Below are positions 12,063-23,737 of a stretch of DNA of 64,000 nucleotides, in pieces. The position numbers and the translations under genes were made by a program. Origin of the DNA: Climacium dendroides (lineage: Eukaryota; Streptophyta; Bryopsida; Hypnales; Climaciaceae); contig OX467084.1 of NCBI GenBank assembly GCA_950106755.1, forward strand, positions 5,580,001-5,644,000, in the 5' to 3' direction. A model generated the notes under the pieces. It was not told the origin of the DNA, ran no database searches, and saw only the letters and a list, made by a program, of their open reading frames with translations. Each line of letters opens with the position of its first letter. Within the stretch, counting starts at the first letter, position 1.

Positions 12063-12675
12063 ATGCAATCATAGTGCAATTATAGAAACAACTACTTCAA
12101 TCACTTGTTTCAATTGCATTACAATAATGTACAACCATTTTCTAGTAAAAGATGTAAACAATGATTCAAAAATAATTGTGTTGAAATTTTTTATTTTTTA
12201 TTTCTATGTTTACAACTACAAAATAACTAATGAATGACTACAATATTTATATACACAACTTTTGCATAATCAAAGTATAAATGATTAAATACTAATTGCC
12301 ATATAATTATCAATATATGAATGATTGAATAATGATTGTTGGCCTCTAGGCACATCAGCTAAGCCTTATCATCTCTTCATCCCCCATCAACTGCGGGATC
12401 AATTGCTTTGTTTGACATCCCATGCCTTATTAGCCATGCCATGTCACTAGTTGCTTTTACATCAATAACCTAGTCAGTAACTCAATTGATGAAACTCCGC
12501 ATTAGTATATGAAAAAAAACCACTTTGTCCTAAATGAATCAAATGTTCAAAATAATTGGTCCACAATGACTTTAAATCAAAAAGGATGTTGTAGTCATTT
12601 TTCAATCATATGTGTCTTAAATGACTGATTTTTGAATCATTCAATCTAGTCATTTATAGCCCTTTTCTACTAGTG

Positions 12676-13860
12676 ATTGTACTTCAATAGCTTCATTTTA
12701 TTAATTTTTTTCAAAAGCAGAAAGCAATAATTTTGAATGTCAAAATCAAGTTTGAAGGACAAATAGCTCAAAGAATTCAAATACATTATAATATTACTAC
12801 AATAAATATGACTTAAAACTTCCACCTCAAAACATCTAAATTGAAACGTTCTACTTTGACAAGGACATTCATCTTCAAATGCTTGTCTATATGGATAAAA
12901 CTACCACTACTCAGCTCCTCAATGCAACATCCATATTAATTATAGAAACAAGAAAAACTCCTCAAGTCCTCAAAAACTTTCCAACAACCAAAATATACCA
13001 ATTCAAAAATCAAATTAGAAAAAAAAATGTAAGAGTAAAATGGTATATGTAACTTGTTCAGAATATCAATTTTTTCTCCAAGCACTTTGAAATCACTCAA
13101 CCTACTTGAAATCCTAGTGTATCAAGTCTACTAGTCATAAACTTTAATTCTCAATGAAGCTCCACATCTTAGTGTAGCAATTCCAATGGCTGCATTTTGA
13201 TACAAATGCAACTTGTAGGTAGTAGTGAAGTTCACAACCAACAATGTCATCACTATAAGAAACTTGTATTTAAGGTGATGGATTTTAAATCATTACAAAT
13301 GTAACAACTTTTATTTTTATGTCAACAATGACATTCAATGTAACATCATGATGTTACTTTGAATGTTATTATTGACATAAAAACACAAGTTGTTACATTT
13401 GATGTCACCTAAAATCCGTCAACTTAAACATTGAAAAACTCTAGTTTTTATAATGCATTATAGAAAAATGTCTTCAAAAGATTGGTTCTAATTCATCAAC
13501 AAAGTCTAACTAGCATGAAATTGATACATAATTATAAAACAATAAACTTTTTGCTAATGTAAGAGCAACTACGATTGAATTGGGCATTGCAATTGAGAGA
13601 AGCTCACCTAGTGATCCTTCTTCAACAACAACAAAATCTTTGCAATGAAGATACAAATCTTTACAATGAAGACACAAAGTCCTTACAACTTCATTTTCAT
13701 GTACATCAACTTCCAAGTGGAGATGCAATATTGAGTTTTGTGAAAGTACCTATCACCAATTACCATCCAACTAATTTTTTTAATTTCCTTAGGAAGTAAA
13801 AAGTCAATCCAAAGAACTTATCAAGTATATTTGGAAAAAAATTGTAGTTTTCAAGGATTA
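12676..13860 (-). pseudogene. Relic of the FCP1-like gene in unit A (first coding exon and upstream region)
   Basis: About 12,820-12,935 (minus strand) aligns with the first coding exon of the FCP1-like genes at 42,095-42,211 and 59,443-59,559. The start ATG is changed to ATA at 12,888-12,890. The splice acceptor AG is lost and about 16 bp are missing within the exon. Beyond its 3' side, sequence equivalent to about 56,460-59,435 of unit C is absent, so exons 2 and 3 were deleted. Upstream, 12,935-13,860 matches the 5' region of unit C (59,550-60,290), interrupted by a MITE at 13,251-13,455. The 72-codon frame at 13,510-13,728 lies in that former upstream region and is not a gene. Confidence 0.7.
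13251..13455. mobile_element. CACTA-type MITE, 205 bp, with 3-bp TSD CAT
   Basis: It begins CACTATAAGAAAC and ends TAGTTTTTATAATG. The interior is a long hairpin around ATGTTACATT-like sequence. It is flanked by CAT at 13,248-13,250 and 13,456-13,458. It is the same family as the element at 8286-8502 (shared ends and internal GTCACCTAAAATCCGT). Unit C at about 59,873 is the empty site. Confidence 0.75.
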
Positions 13861-14083
13861 ACCCTTAAAAGATGGACTGGTGATTGTAGAAATCATCCTT
13901 TTGGTTATTATGTGGGTCATTCACTTACAAAATTGCAAAAACACTCATTGGAAGTCAAACTACTATAGAAAACCTCCCCTTTTCACAACAAAATTCCAAG
14001 AATGAATAGTTATACTTCTATCCTATTAGAAGGATTCTTTGTTATCTATTAGACGCCAAATGTCTTCGTCAATGTTTAAGACT
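13860..14083. mobile_element. Single-arm relative of the fold-back element at 211-690
   Basis: The order of motifs matches 440-690: GTAGAAATCAT, TTGGAAGTCAAACT, TTTTCACAACAAAATT, GGATTCTTTGTTATC, CCAAATGTCTTC. Unit C lacks it, because 60,300 runs straight on to the sequence found at 14,084. It is therefore an insertion in unit A. Confidence 0.5.
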
Positions 14084-15000
14084 TAAGGTCATTTGTGCAC
14101 TTAGGAATGCTCTACACATGAATAGCATAATTGCACAATGACTGTTTAAATGCACAAGCAAAGATGTCTTTGATCTACTAATTTTTGAATTTAAAAGAGA
14201 TGGAATCAAAATTGTACTTTGCTTCACAACTATAACCTTTACAAATGCATTTGTATAAGTACATCTGTGAGTGCCCATTTGGTCACTCATGACTCAATAA
14301 TTGTTTTTTTTGGATTTTGTTAGTTTTCAATATAGTTTTATATACAAAAAGCCTAAAAAAGAGTGAATAACCAGAATGGAGATGTCACATACCAATATAG
14401 AAATTGGTCCTAGATGGGGCATTTCTTGCTATTTGTAACCAAATCCTGTATGTAGATAGGGTAGAAATCTAGAAATTGTACAAAATAACCATGTTTAGTA
14501 GAAATTGCCCAACTTGTCTGAATCTGCCTTTCAGTGACAAATCTTAACCAAATTGGTCCAAGGGAATTAGGTGAAAATCCTACTATAAATTTCCAAAGAT
14601 AGGTTTCAGTTTTCCCATTCCATTGGCAAAATAATAGAAACTCCAATTGTTAGCCTGCAGGTGAAGAAAATTCAAGACGGACCAGAGGAGGGCATATACA
14701 ACTTAAGTATGGTGATTTAAGGTGGGAATCATGCTAGGAGTTCAATAGAGCAATCAGCTCCCCAAGATTCCCTTTCATATGGAAGATTCCCTGTTCACCA
14801 GAAGTTAAAGGAGATAGCGGGCTTAGTATTCCTTTTCCACATGTGCAAAGTAAGAATTTAAGGTTGCACATCTCTTGAGAAACTCCATGAGAGGTTCCCC
14901 AAAAAGTCTCGGTTTTTTCTGATCTTCTAAAGATCTTTTTTTGAGCAGTCAACCGCCCAAATCCAAGATGGTAAATTCATAGAATTTACCATAGGTGCGG
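14084..15000. other. Inserted block, left part, unclassified
   Basis: The first about 75 bp still align with unit C (about 60,310-60,390). From about 14,160 unit A departs and resumes unit homology only at about 27,386, so about 13.2 kb is inserted. Here the sequence has somewhat higher complexity and two minus-strand frames of 72-78 codons without recognisable domains. It may be part of a long terminal repeat or a decayed retroelement. Confidence 0.3.
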
Positions 15001-15529
15001 TAAAATCTCACTAAAAATTAGCTTAGCTTTTTTTATGCTAATAACATGCTCCAACAAGTTTCAAGACATTTTGATAGCCAAAAGACCTACAATTAGGAAG
15101 ATCCTCCCCGAATCGACAATTTCAAATATTATGAAGGGGCTGACCGGCGTATCGGAAGCATACGGAATCGGAATGGGGCCCAAATTAGGTCTTTTCTTAC
15201 TCCCCCAAGCCTACTTGAGACCCTAGTCTAGTTACTTTCTTCAGAAAAATCAACCTCCAAAAGTTGGATTTTTACCCCTTTTTGGTTTTCAGTTGACGCT
15301 AGCTTTAGGTGGTTTTTTTAATGGATGAAAAAGGGGTGGGGACTTAATTAGACTAAAAATGGCCTTCTGAAGCCAATGGCGTAATTCATTTGTGATTTGG
15401 AGCATTTCTCCAAAAGTTAGAAGTTTGGACTAGCGTAAAAAGTCAAAAATTGGAGATTAGGATGAAAATCTAAAGGGATAGGATTGCTTGGAGTGCACTC
15501 CAAGTCTTCTTTGATTTTGGGGGCCTGGG

Positions 15530-15545
15530 GAAGGTATATAAGGCC
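15530..15545 (+). promoter_or_regulatory. TATA-box-like motif
   Basis: GGTATATAAGGCC lies about 70 bp upstream of the first tandem array, followed by CT-rich sequence (CCTCACTCACTCCATCTCTC) typical of plant transcription start regions. No protein follows, so it is probably a retroelement promoter. Confidence 0.4.
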
Positions 15546-15604
15546 TCCCCTCCTCACTCACTCCATCTCTCTTGTAGTCTCATGGTCTTTTAAGTTTTGG
15601 CCCT

Positions 15605-15862
15605 TTGGGCCATAATTTGTGTTTCTTCTTTGTGTCATTTGAAGAAGTTTTGGTTGGAACAAAACTCTCAAAGTCTAGTTGTGTACTAATTTGGGTCATA
15701 GTTTGTGTTTCTTCTTTGTGTCATTTGGAGAAGTTTTGGTTGGAACAAAACTCTCAAAGTCTAATTATGTATTAGTTTGGGTCATAGTTTGTGTTTCTTC
15801 TTTGTGTCATTTGGAGAAGTTTTGGTTGGAACAAAACTCTCAAAGTCTAGTTGTGTACTAAT
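15605..15862. repeat. Tandem repeat, three units of 86 bp
   Basis: Units start at 15,605, 15,691 and 15,777 with TTGGGYCATA and contain GAAGAAGTTTTGGTTGGAAC or its GGAGAAG variant. Units two and three are almost identical. The 86-bp period is not a multiple of three, so it is not a coding repeat. Confidence 0.85.
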
Positions 15863-15906
15863 TTGTAGATCATGTCGTAGAATTTGAGGTTAATCCCTCA
15901 ATACGA

Positions 15907-16215
15907 CGGAGCTTTAACTTCAAGTCCTAAGATTGTTGTAGAATTTTGATGATTTCTCTAAAAGATGGCGGAGCTTTGACTTCAAGTCCTAAGATTGTTG
16001 TAGAACTTTGATGATTTCTCTAAAAGATGGCGGAGCTTTGACTTCAAGTCCTAAGATTGTTGTAGAACTTTGATGATTTCTCTAAAAGATGGCGGAGCTT
16101 TGACTTCAAGTCTTAAGATTGTTGTAGAACTTTGATGATTTTCTAAAAGACGGTAGAGCTTTGACTTCAAATCCTAGGATTGTTATAGATATTTAATGAT
16201 TTTCTAAAAGACGGC
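15907..16215. repeat. Tandem repeat, about five units of 62 bp
   Basis: CGGAGCTTTGACTTCAAGTC begins units at 15,907, 15,969, 16,031 and 16,093. A diverged fifth unit starts at about 16,151 and a partial sixth at about 16,212. Confidence 0.85.
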
Positions 16216-16311
16216 GAAGCTTTTGCCTTATCACTAATCTCAAGTGTCTCCCTTTTTATTAGTTTTTTAGGAACTAAAGTTTAGAATTGAACAAGAATTG
16301 TTTTATAAGTG

Positions 16312-16362
16312 TAGGACATTTAGGACACTTAGGACACTTAGAACACTTAGAACACTTAGAAA
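16312..16362. repeat. Short tandem repeat of about 10 bp (GGACACTTA-type)
   Basis: Five consecutive copies of AGGACACTTA or AGAACACTTA. Confidence 0.8.
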
Positions 16363-16530
16363 GATCCATTGCTTGGAAGGCACAATGGACCGACATTAGA
16401 ACACCCATAGGATAAAACTAACTAAAAGAACCTAGTTGTGTTTGCTGATTTACCAAGAGTGGGTAAATAAGCGCTCACAACATTTGAACCCACTTCTTAA
16501 TCAAGAACATGAACAACCTCTAGAACTTGC

Positions 16531-19500
16531 CACTAAAAGAAAATGAAGGTATAAATGACTGCAAAGAATGACTCCAAAACAATCATTCCGGACAAAAATG
16601 ATTTGGAAATGACTTGAGGCCCTAAAATCATTATAGACAAGTCATTTTTTATGAGTCTACAATTCTATTATCTCCATTCATTTTGTCCTTGGATGGAGAA
16701 AGGATGATATGGTCTATGTGGTTAATAAGGTGGACAAGTAAATTTTTTGGTAAAAGTTGGGTAGCTCTGGAGGGTCACTTAGAGTGTCCATTAAAAACCA
16801 CGTGCAAACAAAACTTTAGACCCCCTTATTACTTTTTGAATTTTAAACAAAATTAAATGAAAAAAATATGAATAGATTTTCCTACTTTGAAAGTTTATGT
16901 TTTGAATTATTGATATTTCTATTTGCTAATGATAATTAGTTACAAATTTTTGAAGTAAAAAGATACATTGTAGAACTGAAAATAACTTTCACATCCCTAT
17001 ATTATATAAGAAAAAATTGATTAAAAATTGAACAAAAAATTTCTAAAAATAACTCTTTATTGAAAGCTCATTTGAATTAAATATTGATGCAATGGTCATC
17101 TAAATGTGTTCTTTAAAAATATTTGAGTTAAAAAACATGCCATTTTATTGCATTTTTAACCTCTTTTAGAAATCATTCCATATTTTATTTGAGTTTGAAA
17201 TTTTGGGAGTAGAATCCTATAGTCATTAGTAAACAATGCTCAAAATTTGAAGTTAAAATTATAGTTTATTAGAAACCACTGGTTTGCATGTGGTTTGTTG
17301 TAGTAGAACTAAGTACACCCTTTGAGGGGTAGCTGCCCTTTTGCAAAGGAATTTTTGTTGATGTGGACATCTACGTTAGAGTCATATGTAAGTCATTATG
17401 AATTCATTATATAGTCATTTAGAAGTTGTGATAGAATCTTTGCATTGTCTAAATGGACTAATACATGGCAAATCATTCCATAGTCATTTTGAAGTAATAT
17501 GGATTTAGGGTTCAAGTCACTCTCTAAGGACACTAAAAGTAATTTTATTGTCAATTTCAATTTATAGCAATATGTGCAAAAAAGAGTGTAATGACAATTG
17601 CACAAGAAGTAGTCATTCTACAATCATATGTAAATATATTCAAAGTTCTATAATAATATACCATATACAATATGTCATACACCATATACAATATGCAATA
17701 TACCATACATCATATTTAGCATATGTGTTGTATGGTATCTAAAGCCAGTTGATGTATGAGTATGAAGAGATGAAATGACAAGCCTTTTATAGAAGTGGAG
17801 TGGTAGGAGACAAGACAAACCATATAGGATATGTAAAATATAAGAATTGTGTTACAAATAATATTTCACATCTCATTGAGGCATAGTAGATTATAAAAAT
17901 TCAAAAAAATTTAAACTAATAAAGTTGGAAAACCAATCTCACTTTCATCTCTAAAAGTCTGTTTTTGATTTCAAGCCTCAAATCAAATGTTATAAACAAA
18001 TTTGTTAAAGGGATTAGAAAGGATTAGCATAGAAAAAGTATTAGGGTTACCAGTCCTATTTGACTTCTCTAAAATAGGGACATATGTAATTGTCTTGGGT
18101 CTCCTCACTTCATACAAGGAAAGTATGACAATGATTGCACATGATGTCTACAAACCGCACAATAAATCATAATGCACAAGGCACCAAAATAATAGTAGAA
18201 TAGATGCGCAATCTTCCAAAACTGCCAAAGGTGCAATTATCGGGAGCCGGATTGAATGTCTAGTTGCCAACTGTGTTGAAGTCATTTGTTAGGCATTTAT
18301 GAGTTGTTTCTGTAGCAGAATCCTTCACCGCGACTTTTAAATGACTACAATCAAGTCATATTAAAGTCACAAGAGTGTGAGCTACAAAGTAGTATTTAGA
18401 AAGTCCCCTAAGAATACCATAATGCCTATTAGCCCTATCATCTTTGTCTTGGGTTGCTTACAATGAGCAATGTCATTGTGTTTGAGAAATGGACCAAAAA
18501 GGAGTGGTAGGCACCATCAAATTGTTGGCAAAGGAGAACCTATTAGCATAGGAAGAATACTAGGGCATCATTGTGGGAATTGTTTTCCACAAGTGTTGCT
18601 ATAAATGCCCAAGGTGTCCTTAATGGGTGCAAGAACATAGTAATGGTTAGAAAATGCATGATGAGCATGATCTTGACCGGAAGCCTAGTAGTTCTACACT
18701 TGGAAATGAGGATAGTAGACAATCACTAGCCCATCACTTCTAGATTACTATAAGTAATTAATTGACAATCATTTGCTAGTGATAGTGTAGAGGCAGTTGG
18801 GACATGCATTGGAGTCAAAACCACATTTGTACATTCATTGAGTCAAAATGTCGTTTTTGTAGTAAATTATGAAGTAAAGGGAACCACTATCCAACCTTAC
18901 TATTTTGTAGTGACATTGTAGTAAAGGCTGGTCGATTGTACTAAAGCTCTATGTCTTGTACCTATATTCAATTGTGCAAGAGCAATAATTATAATTTCAA
19001 GCCTTGAGTGACAAGCCAATTGCAAGTGTCTACTAAGTCATGTCATAGTGCCTCCAAGTGATCCATGCCTACAACCTCAAAGTACTCAATATTCAAATTT
19101 GACTAAGGCACAATTGCTTTAGCAATCACAATTGCAACCTAGTAAGGCAACAATTATTGTCGTCCACATGAATGCAAAGGCGTGTAGAGTAGTGTTGCAA
19201 AACTTCTAAGAAATGTACTAAGGCAACTTTGGAAGTCATTTTCTAGTCATAATATAGTAAAGTACAGTCACAATGTATGACAGACAAATACTCAAAAATG
19301 ATTAAAACCAACATGTTGGATTCCCCACTTTCCCCACCAAAATCCTAATTAACAACATTACTAACAGAAAGTCACAAATGGTTGTTAGAGTTCATCAAGA
19401 CTTCGTCCCTAAGTTGCAATCATAATTACACAATGACTTAGACATTGTGGATCACCAAAGGTGATGCAATTAAGGAACCAAGAGTTATTCAATTCTTAAG

Positions 19501-19559
19501 TCAAACCAAACATGTAGTCATTCTTTTGCAGTTATAAATGTACCCAATTTCTTGTATTG
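16531..19559. mobile_element. Non-autonomous CACTA-type transposon, about 3.0 kb, TSD TGC
   Basis: It starts CACTAAAAGAAAATGAAGG. The far end, read inward, is CAATACAAGAAATTGGG followed by TACATTTATAACTGC, which matches the left-end ATAAATGACTGC. The trinucleotide TGC flanks both sides (16,528-16,530 and 19,560-19,562). The interior is rich in AGTCATT motifs like the element at 9950-12,675. No transposase frame. The right terminus is one base away from canonical CACTA. Confidence 0.6.
17640..17735. repeat. ATATGCAATATACCATAC-type short tandem and palindromic repeats
   Basis: Successive copies of ACCATATACAATATG and ATACCATACATCATAT create a locally self-complementary stretch. Low-complexity repeat inside the CACTA-type element. 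Confidence 0.6.
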
Positions 19560-19707
19560 TGCATAAAATGTATATAGAACTAGAAACACCCCTATAGCTT
19601 ACATTGAAACAATAGCAAAATTCAATGAAGCAAATCCTGAATTTTTTTCTGAAGATTTCATTGAAGAATGTGAAATCCAAGTTATATTAAAACGAGATTA
19701 TTTAAAA

Positions 19708-20570
19708 ATGAGTACACACAAGATAGATATAATTCATATTACTAAATTTGATGGTTCCTATTTTAATATATGGAAACACCAAAACATAGATTAACCCTCA
19801 TTTTCAGAGTAGAAAAATTATAGCCTATAGTAAGTGGAGAAAAACACTTATCAGTGGCATCAATAACAATAGAATTATCTACTGGAACTCCTTTGTCTTC
19901 CATAAGTGCAAGAAGCATAAGTCTATAGGAGGATTAAGATGCATTAGCATTAACTATAATAAACAATTTCCTTAAAAATCCAATTGTTTTTCATAATGAA
20001 TCTTGCCAAACCTCTCATTTAGCATGGTTAGGATTAATTAACATCTTTGAATCCCAAGATACAATGAACAAAAGTGAATTTAAAAAACAAATTGCTTAAT
20101 TTGAAAATGAAAGAAAATTCAAGTGTTATTAAATAAATTCATAATTTTAGGAACAATTGCTAGCAATTGGTTGCATAATACCAAATGATGAAGCAATAAT
20201 TATGTTCATGAAGAGTCTTCTTCAAAGTTATCAATCCTTCATTCACTCTTTGCAAAGGCAAGCTAGAATTACATTGCTATCTATAATAATAGATCTAATT
20301 CAAAAAAAAACTTTTATCAAAGATATGAGTTCAATTTCTAAAAATACATCAACACTTTATATTAGAAAGAAAATTTTCAACAAAGTTAAGAAATCTTATT
20401 TTAATAAAAACTTCAAGAAAAGTTCATATTCAAAACTAAGGAGATAGTAGTAGCTACAAACTTCTTGAAAAGAAGAATCTTGCAATTGAGGAAAAAGAAT
20501 TACTACAAAAACTTGGGCATCACATTAGAGATTGTAAAATCAAAATCACTTTAGAAAAAAAAAAAAAGGT
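19708..20570 (+). pseudogene. copia gag relic
   Basis: It opens with ATG at 19,708. The motif KFDGSYFNIWKHQ is like the KFDGxNFxxWK start of plant copia Gag, and a stop follows soon after. The segment 20,157-20,447 resembles the central Gag region, with a positively charged end. At about 20,500-20,540 a zinc-knuckle remnant reads NLGHHIRDC, with the first two cysteines lost. Several stops and frame changes interrupt it. Confidence 0.6.
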
Positions 20571-20658
20571 AAAATAATCTAACTATAGCAAATAACAAAC
20601 TCTATGTGGTGGCATTGGCATTTTGGCAACTTAGGAGAAAATAAATTCTACTTAGTAT

Positions 20659-21080
20659 GTGGATTCCAAGGCAACCCAATACATGTGCCATCAATATGAA
20701 GGATTTGTAAACTACACTATGTATAATGATCAACAATTAGTTTATCTAGGTGATGACTTTACCTCATACACCATCCAAGGATATGGTGATGTTAATGTAA
20801 AACTATCTAATGAAGATGAAAATTACATACATGATATTTTGTATATTCTTGGCCTTGCAAAGAATTTTTTTTTAATAAAGCAACTTGACAAGGTAGGTAG
20901 AGAAATTCATATAAAAGATGGAGTGTCCACTTTCATAAATAAGTTGGATTAAATAATATGCCAATATGGTGATGTTAATGTAAAACTATCCAATGAAGAT
21001 GAAAATTACATACATGATATTTTACATATTCTTGGCCTTGCAAAGAATTTTTTTTTAGTAAAGCAACTTGAATTAAGTGA
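20659..21080 (+). pseudogene. copia aspartic protease relic with internal duplication
   Basis: The frame begins MDSKATQYMCH where plant copia proteases have DSGATxHMC. The catalytic DSG is DSK here, so it would be inactive. LGDD, GYGDVNVKL and ILGLAKNFFLIKQLD are recognisable. The segment at 20,781-20,880 recurs at 20,964-21,065 after a stop, a local duplication with a 183-bp offset. Confidence 0.7.
20781..21066 (+). repeat. Local tandem duplication, 183-bp offset
   Basis: ATATGGTGATGTTAATGTAA starts at 20,781 and again at 20,964. Similarity continues about 100 bp with few differences. Confidence 0.85.
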
Positions 21081-21145
21081 GACTATCTCATCTAATAACT
21101 ATGCTTTAGCAATTTCAACTACTACAATACTAAATAAAGTTGATT

Positions 21146-22060
21146 TATGGCATTTAAGACTAGGCCATATAAATCAGCAAAGACTAAGACAAATACAAAC
21201 TATCAAAAGGTATTGAACCTTTTGATGAAAACAAATCACCTTATGCCAATCTTGCATAGAAGGCGAGATAGAAGGAAAGCAACATAAGGACAAGAATATG
21301 TAAAATATCATGTATGTAATTTGGTGCAAGATATGCTTTTGAAATGTTGGAATTAATACATTCATACATATGTGGACTAGTGCAAGCTACAACACATACA
21401 AATTGTCTATATTTTATCACTTTTATTGATAATTTAACAAGATTGTCTCAAATTTATTTAATGAAAAATAAATCTAAAGAATTTGCTAAATTTCAACTCT
21501 ATAAGAGCTATGTAAAGAAACAAACACATCATAAAATAAGGATACTAAGAATTGACCAAGGTGGCAAGTACCTGTTTCTTGAATTCAATACTTTTTACCA
21601 AGAACAAGGCATCAAATAGAAGATGACTATAGCCTACACACCGCAACAAAATGGTGTGTTAGAAAGCAAAAATAGAACATTAGTGGGATTAGTCCTTTCT
21701 ATATTATCTTATGCAAAATTACCAAAAATATTTTAGAGAGATGCCCTCCATTACTCCATACAACAAATTATCTCCAAAATAAGAGTCCTACCAAGGCAAT
21801 ACTAGCAAATTCCATTCCTTTTTAATCATGGTATGGCCAACAACCTAACTTATCTTACCTTAAAATTTTTTGCTCAAAAATTAGACTCCCATTTCCACGA
21901 CGCAATCTTTTGGGGCTATAGTAAAGAAGCTAAGGCTTATAGTTTGATGAATATACAAACTAAAAAGCTAACAATATCCAAAGATGCTATATTTAACAAA
22001 AGTCTTGTTAACATTCCTAAAAAGCATTTGTTACAAGATATAATGAAACAAAGATTTTGA
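21146..22060 (+). pseudogene. copia integrase relic
   Basis: The gag-pre-integrase motif DLWHLRLGHINQQRL lies at about 21,146, followed by the zinc-binding CQSCIEGE. In the core, LELIHSYICG has tyrosine in place of the first catalytic aspartate, and RIDQGGKY keeps the second. YTPQQNGVLESKNRTL follows in another frame. The segment 21,833-22,060 (GYSKEAKAYSL..KLTISKDAIF) matches the region after integrase. Frameshifts and stops are present throughout. Confidence 0.7.
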
Positions 22061-22158
22061 TAAATCCTACATTATTTAAACCTCAACCTACTCTAAGAAG
22101 TCATCAAATTGATTTACCTCAAATTCAAGTATCGCCTTAGCCTTTTACTCAAATACAA

Positions 22159-22581
22159 TTGCAACAAGAATCTTCTATACAACCAAGTATATTAAGTCCA
22201 CCAAGCCCATCATTATCTACTCTATCACACCAAAACATTCAATCAATTGACAATGATCAAGTAAATAATATAACAAATAGTCTTTCAAAGTTGTCCTCGG
22301 ATTCAAATTCAATTGCTGAATTACCTCATGAAGCTGAAGTCACTTTTGCTTTTACATCACTATATGCACCTCTAAGTTCCATGGCTAGACTTGCAAGAAA
22401 AATAAAATCTACAAGAAGGTTATTTGAGTCCATTGTTGAGAAGACATCTACAAAAAGGTCCAATTCTAAGAAGCATCTAGCCAATGTTGTGCATTTTTCT
22501 TCAAATCCTCCTCAAACTATATATGCAAGAAGCCTTATCAAGGTCAAATTTTTACCAATTGCAAGCAACCATTCAAGATGA
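22159..22581 (+). pseudogene. copia linker between integrase and reverse transcriptase
   Basis: A Ser/Pro/Gln-rich 140-codon frame with no domain of its own. It sits exactly where copia polyproteins have a low-complexity linker, with a basic patch RLARKIKSTRRLFES. It is read as part of the decayed polyprotein rather than as an independent gene. Confidence 0.5.
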
Positions 22582-22679
22582 ATTTGATTCTTTAGAAAAG
22601 AATAAAACTTAGATCTTTACACATTTACCACCAAATAAAAAATCTATAAACTGAACATGAATTTTCAAGATAAAAACTA

Positions 22680-23737
22680 AGGCTAATGGAACTTTAAACA
22701 AGTATAAAGCATGTTTAGTGGCATGTGACTTCATACAAATTCAAGGTATTGATTACATAAAAAAATTCTCACTTGTATTTAAACTAAATTCCATTAAAGA
22801 ATTATTAACCCTTGCCATTCAATATGATTTTGAAATTCATCAATTAGATGTCAAAAATGCTTTCTTAAATGAATTTATTGAAAACATTTATATATCTATA
22901 CCTGAAGGTTTTTCAATATCTTTTAATTCAAATCTAGTTTGTAAATCCTTATATGAACTAAAATAGTCTTCACAAGCCTAGTATCAGCATTTAGATCAAT
23001 ATCTTCTACTTCACAATTTTCAAAGATTGGAATCAGATGCAAGAATGTACATTAAAAGAAAAATTGATCTGGGAATTAACCATAATTTTATTATTCTTAC
23101 AATTTATATTGATGAATGTATTTTAGTAAGTAATTAGCTAACTCTTATTCAAAATATTAAAACTATATTACAAATGGAATAAGACATGTTAGATGAAGGT
23201 GAAATTCACTTCATTCTTGGTAATTCTATCTTAAAAAATAGAATTAAAGAATGGACAATTATTCATCAACAAAAATATCTCACTTTTAAACTTAAGGAAT
23301 ATAATATGTTAAATCACAAATTTGTTAGTACACCTATACAATTAGGGATTCATTAAAGGAAGGAAGAATCTCCTTCATCACAAAAATACCCAACATCTTT
23401 ATTCACAAATTGTTGGTAGCCTTATGCATGCCATTGTGAATAGTAGACCTAACTATCTTATACAATCAATAGTTTAGCTCAATGTCTTTCAACCCCAACT
23501 AATTCCCATATTCAAACACTTAAACAAACATTGAGATATATCAAAGGCACTTTACTTTATGGCATATGTTACAAAAAATCTCCACAAGGCAATGCTCTTC
23601 ATGGTTACTCTGATTCTGATTGGGCTAGATGTAAATATACACGTTGCTCTACTTTAAGCTATTGGTTTCTCTTAGCATGTAGCATTATCTCCTAGGGCAA
23701 CTAAAAAAAAGTCAATAGCTCTTTCTTCTATTAGATC
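22680..23737 (+). pseudogene. copia reverse transcriptase and RNase H relic (5' part)
   Basis: KYKACLVACDFIQIQGIDY and IHQLDVKNAFLNEF match the N-terminal half of copia RT, with a stop after SLYELK at about 22,966. The YVDD active-site box appears as YIDE near 23,110. The RNase H region is seen as GYSDSDWARCKYTRCSTLSY near 23,600. Several in-frame stops are present. The coding similarity is cut at 23,737 by the inserted element. Confidence 0.75.

Larger units (their letters stand above)
9950..12675. mobile_element. Non-autonomous CACTA-type transposon, about 2.7 kb
   Basis: The left end CATTAGTAGAATAAAAGGTC and the right end read inward as CACTAGTAGAAAAGGGC are imperfect terminal inverted repeats of CACTA type. 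Flanking trinucleotides are ACT (9947-9949) and ATT (12676-12678), consistent with a decayed 3-bp duplication. Unit C has the uninterrupted flank at about 56,410. Inside are many short AGTCAT, TAGTATAGTG and GTCATAATGTAG repeats, like the subterminal transposase-binding repeats of CACTA elements, plus a 904-bp tandem duplication. No transposase is present. Confidence 0.65.
15000..16530. mobile_element. LTR-like segment with TATA box and three tandem arrays (putative)
   Basis: A TATA-like promoter motif (GGTATATAAGGCC at about 15,533) is followed by pyrimidine-rich sequence and then by three different tandem arrays (15,605-15,862; 15,907-16,215; 16,312-16,362). A core promoter followed by untranslated repeats is what one expects of a retroelement LTR and leader. 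The paired LTR was not found, so the assignment is tentative. The CACTA-like element at 16,531 interrupts its right side. Confidence 0.3.

Noticed and set aside
13510..13728. 72-codon minus-strand frame with repeated CKDLYLHCKDF
   Set aside because: It lies in the former upstream region of the FCP1-like relic. The equivalent in unit C is not open, and the repeat comes from a short DNA duplication.
15605..16215. CRISPR-like regularly repeated arrays
   Set aside because: Units are directly adjacent tandem repeats without unique spacers, in a plant genome context.
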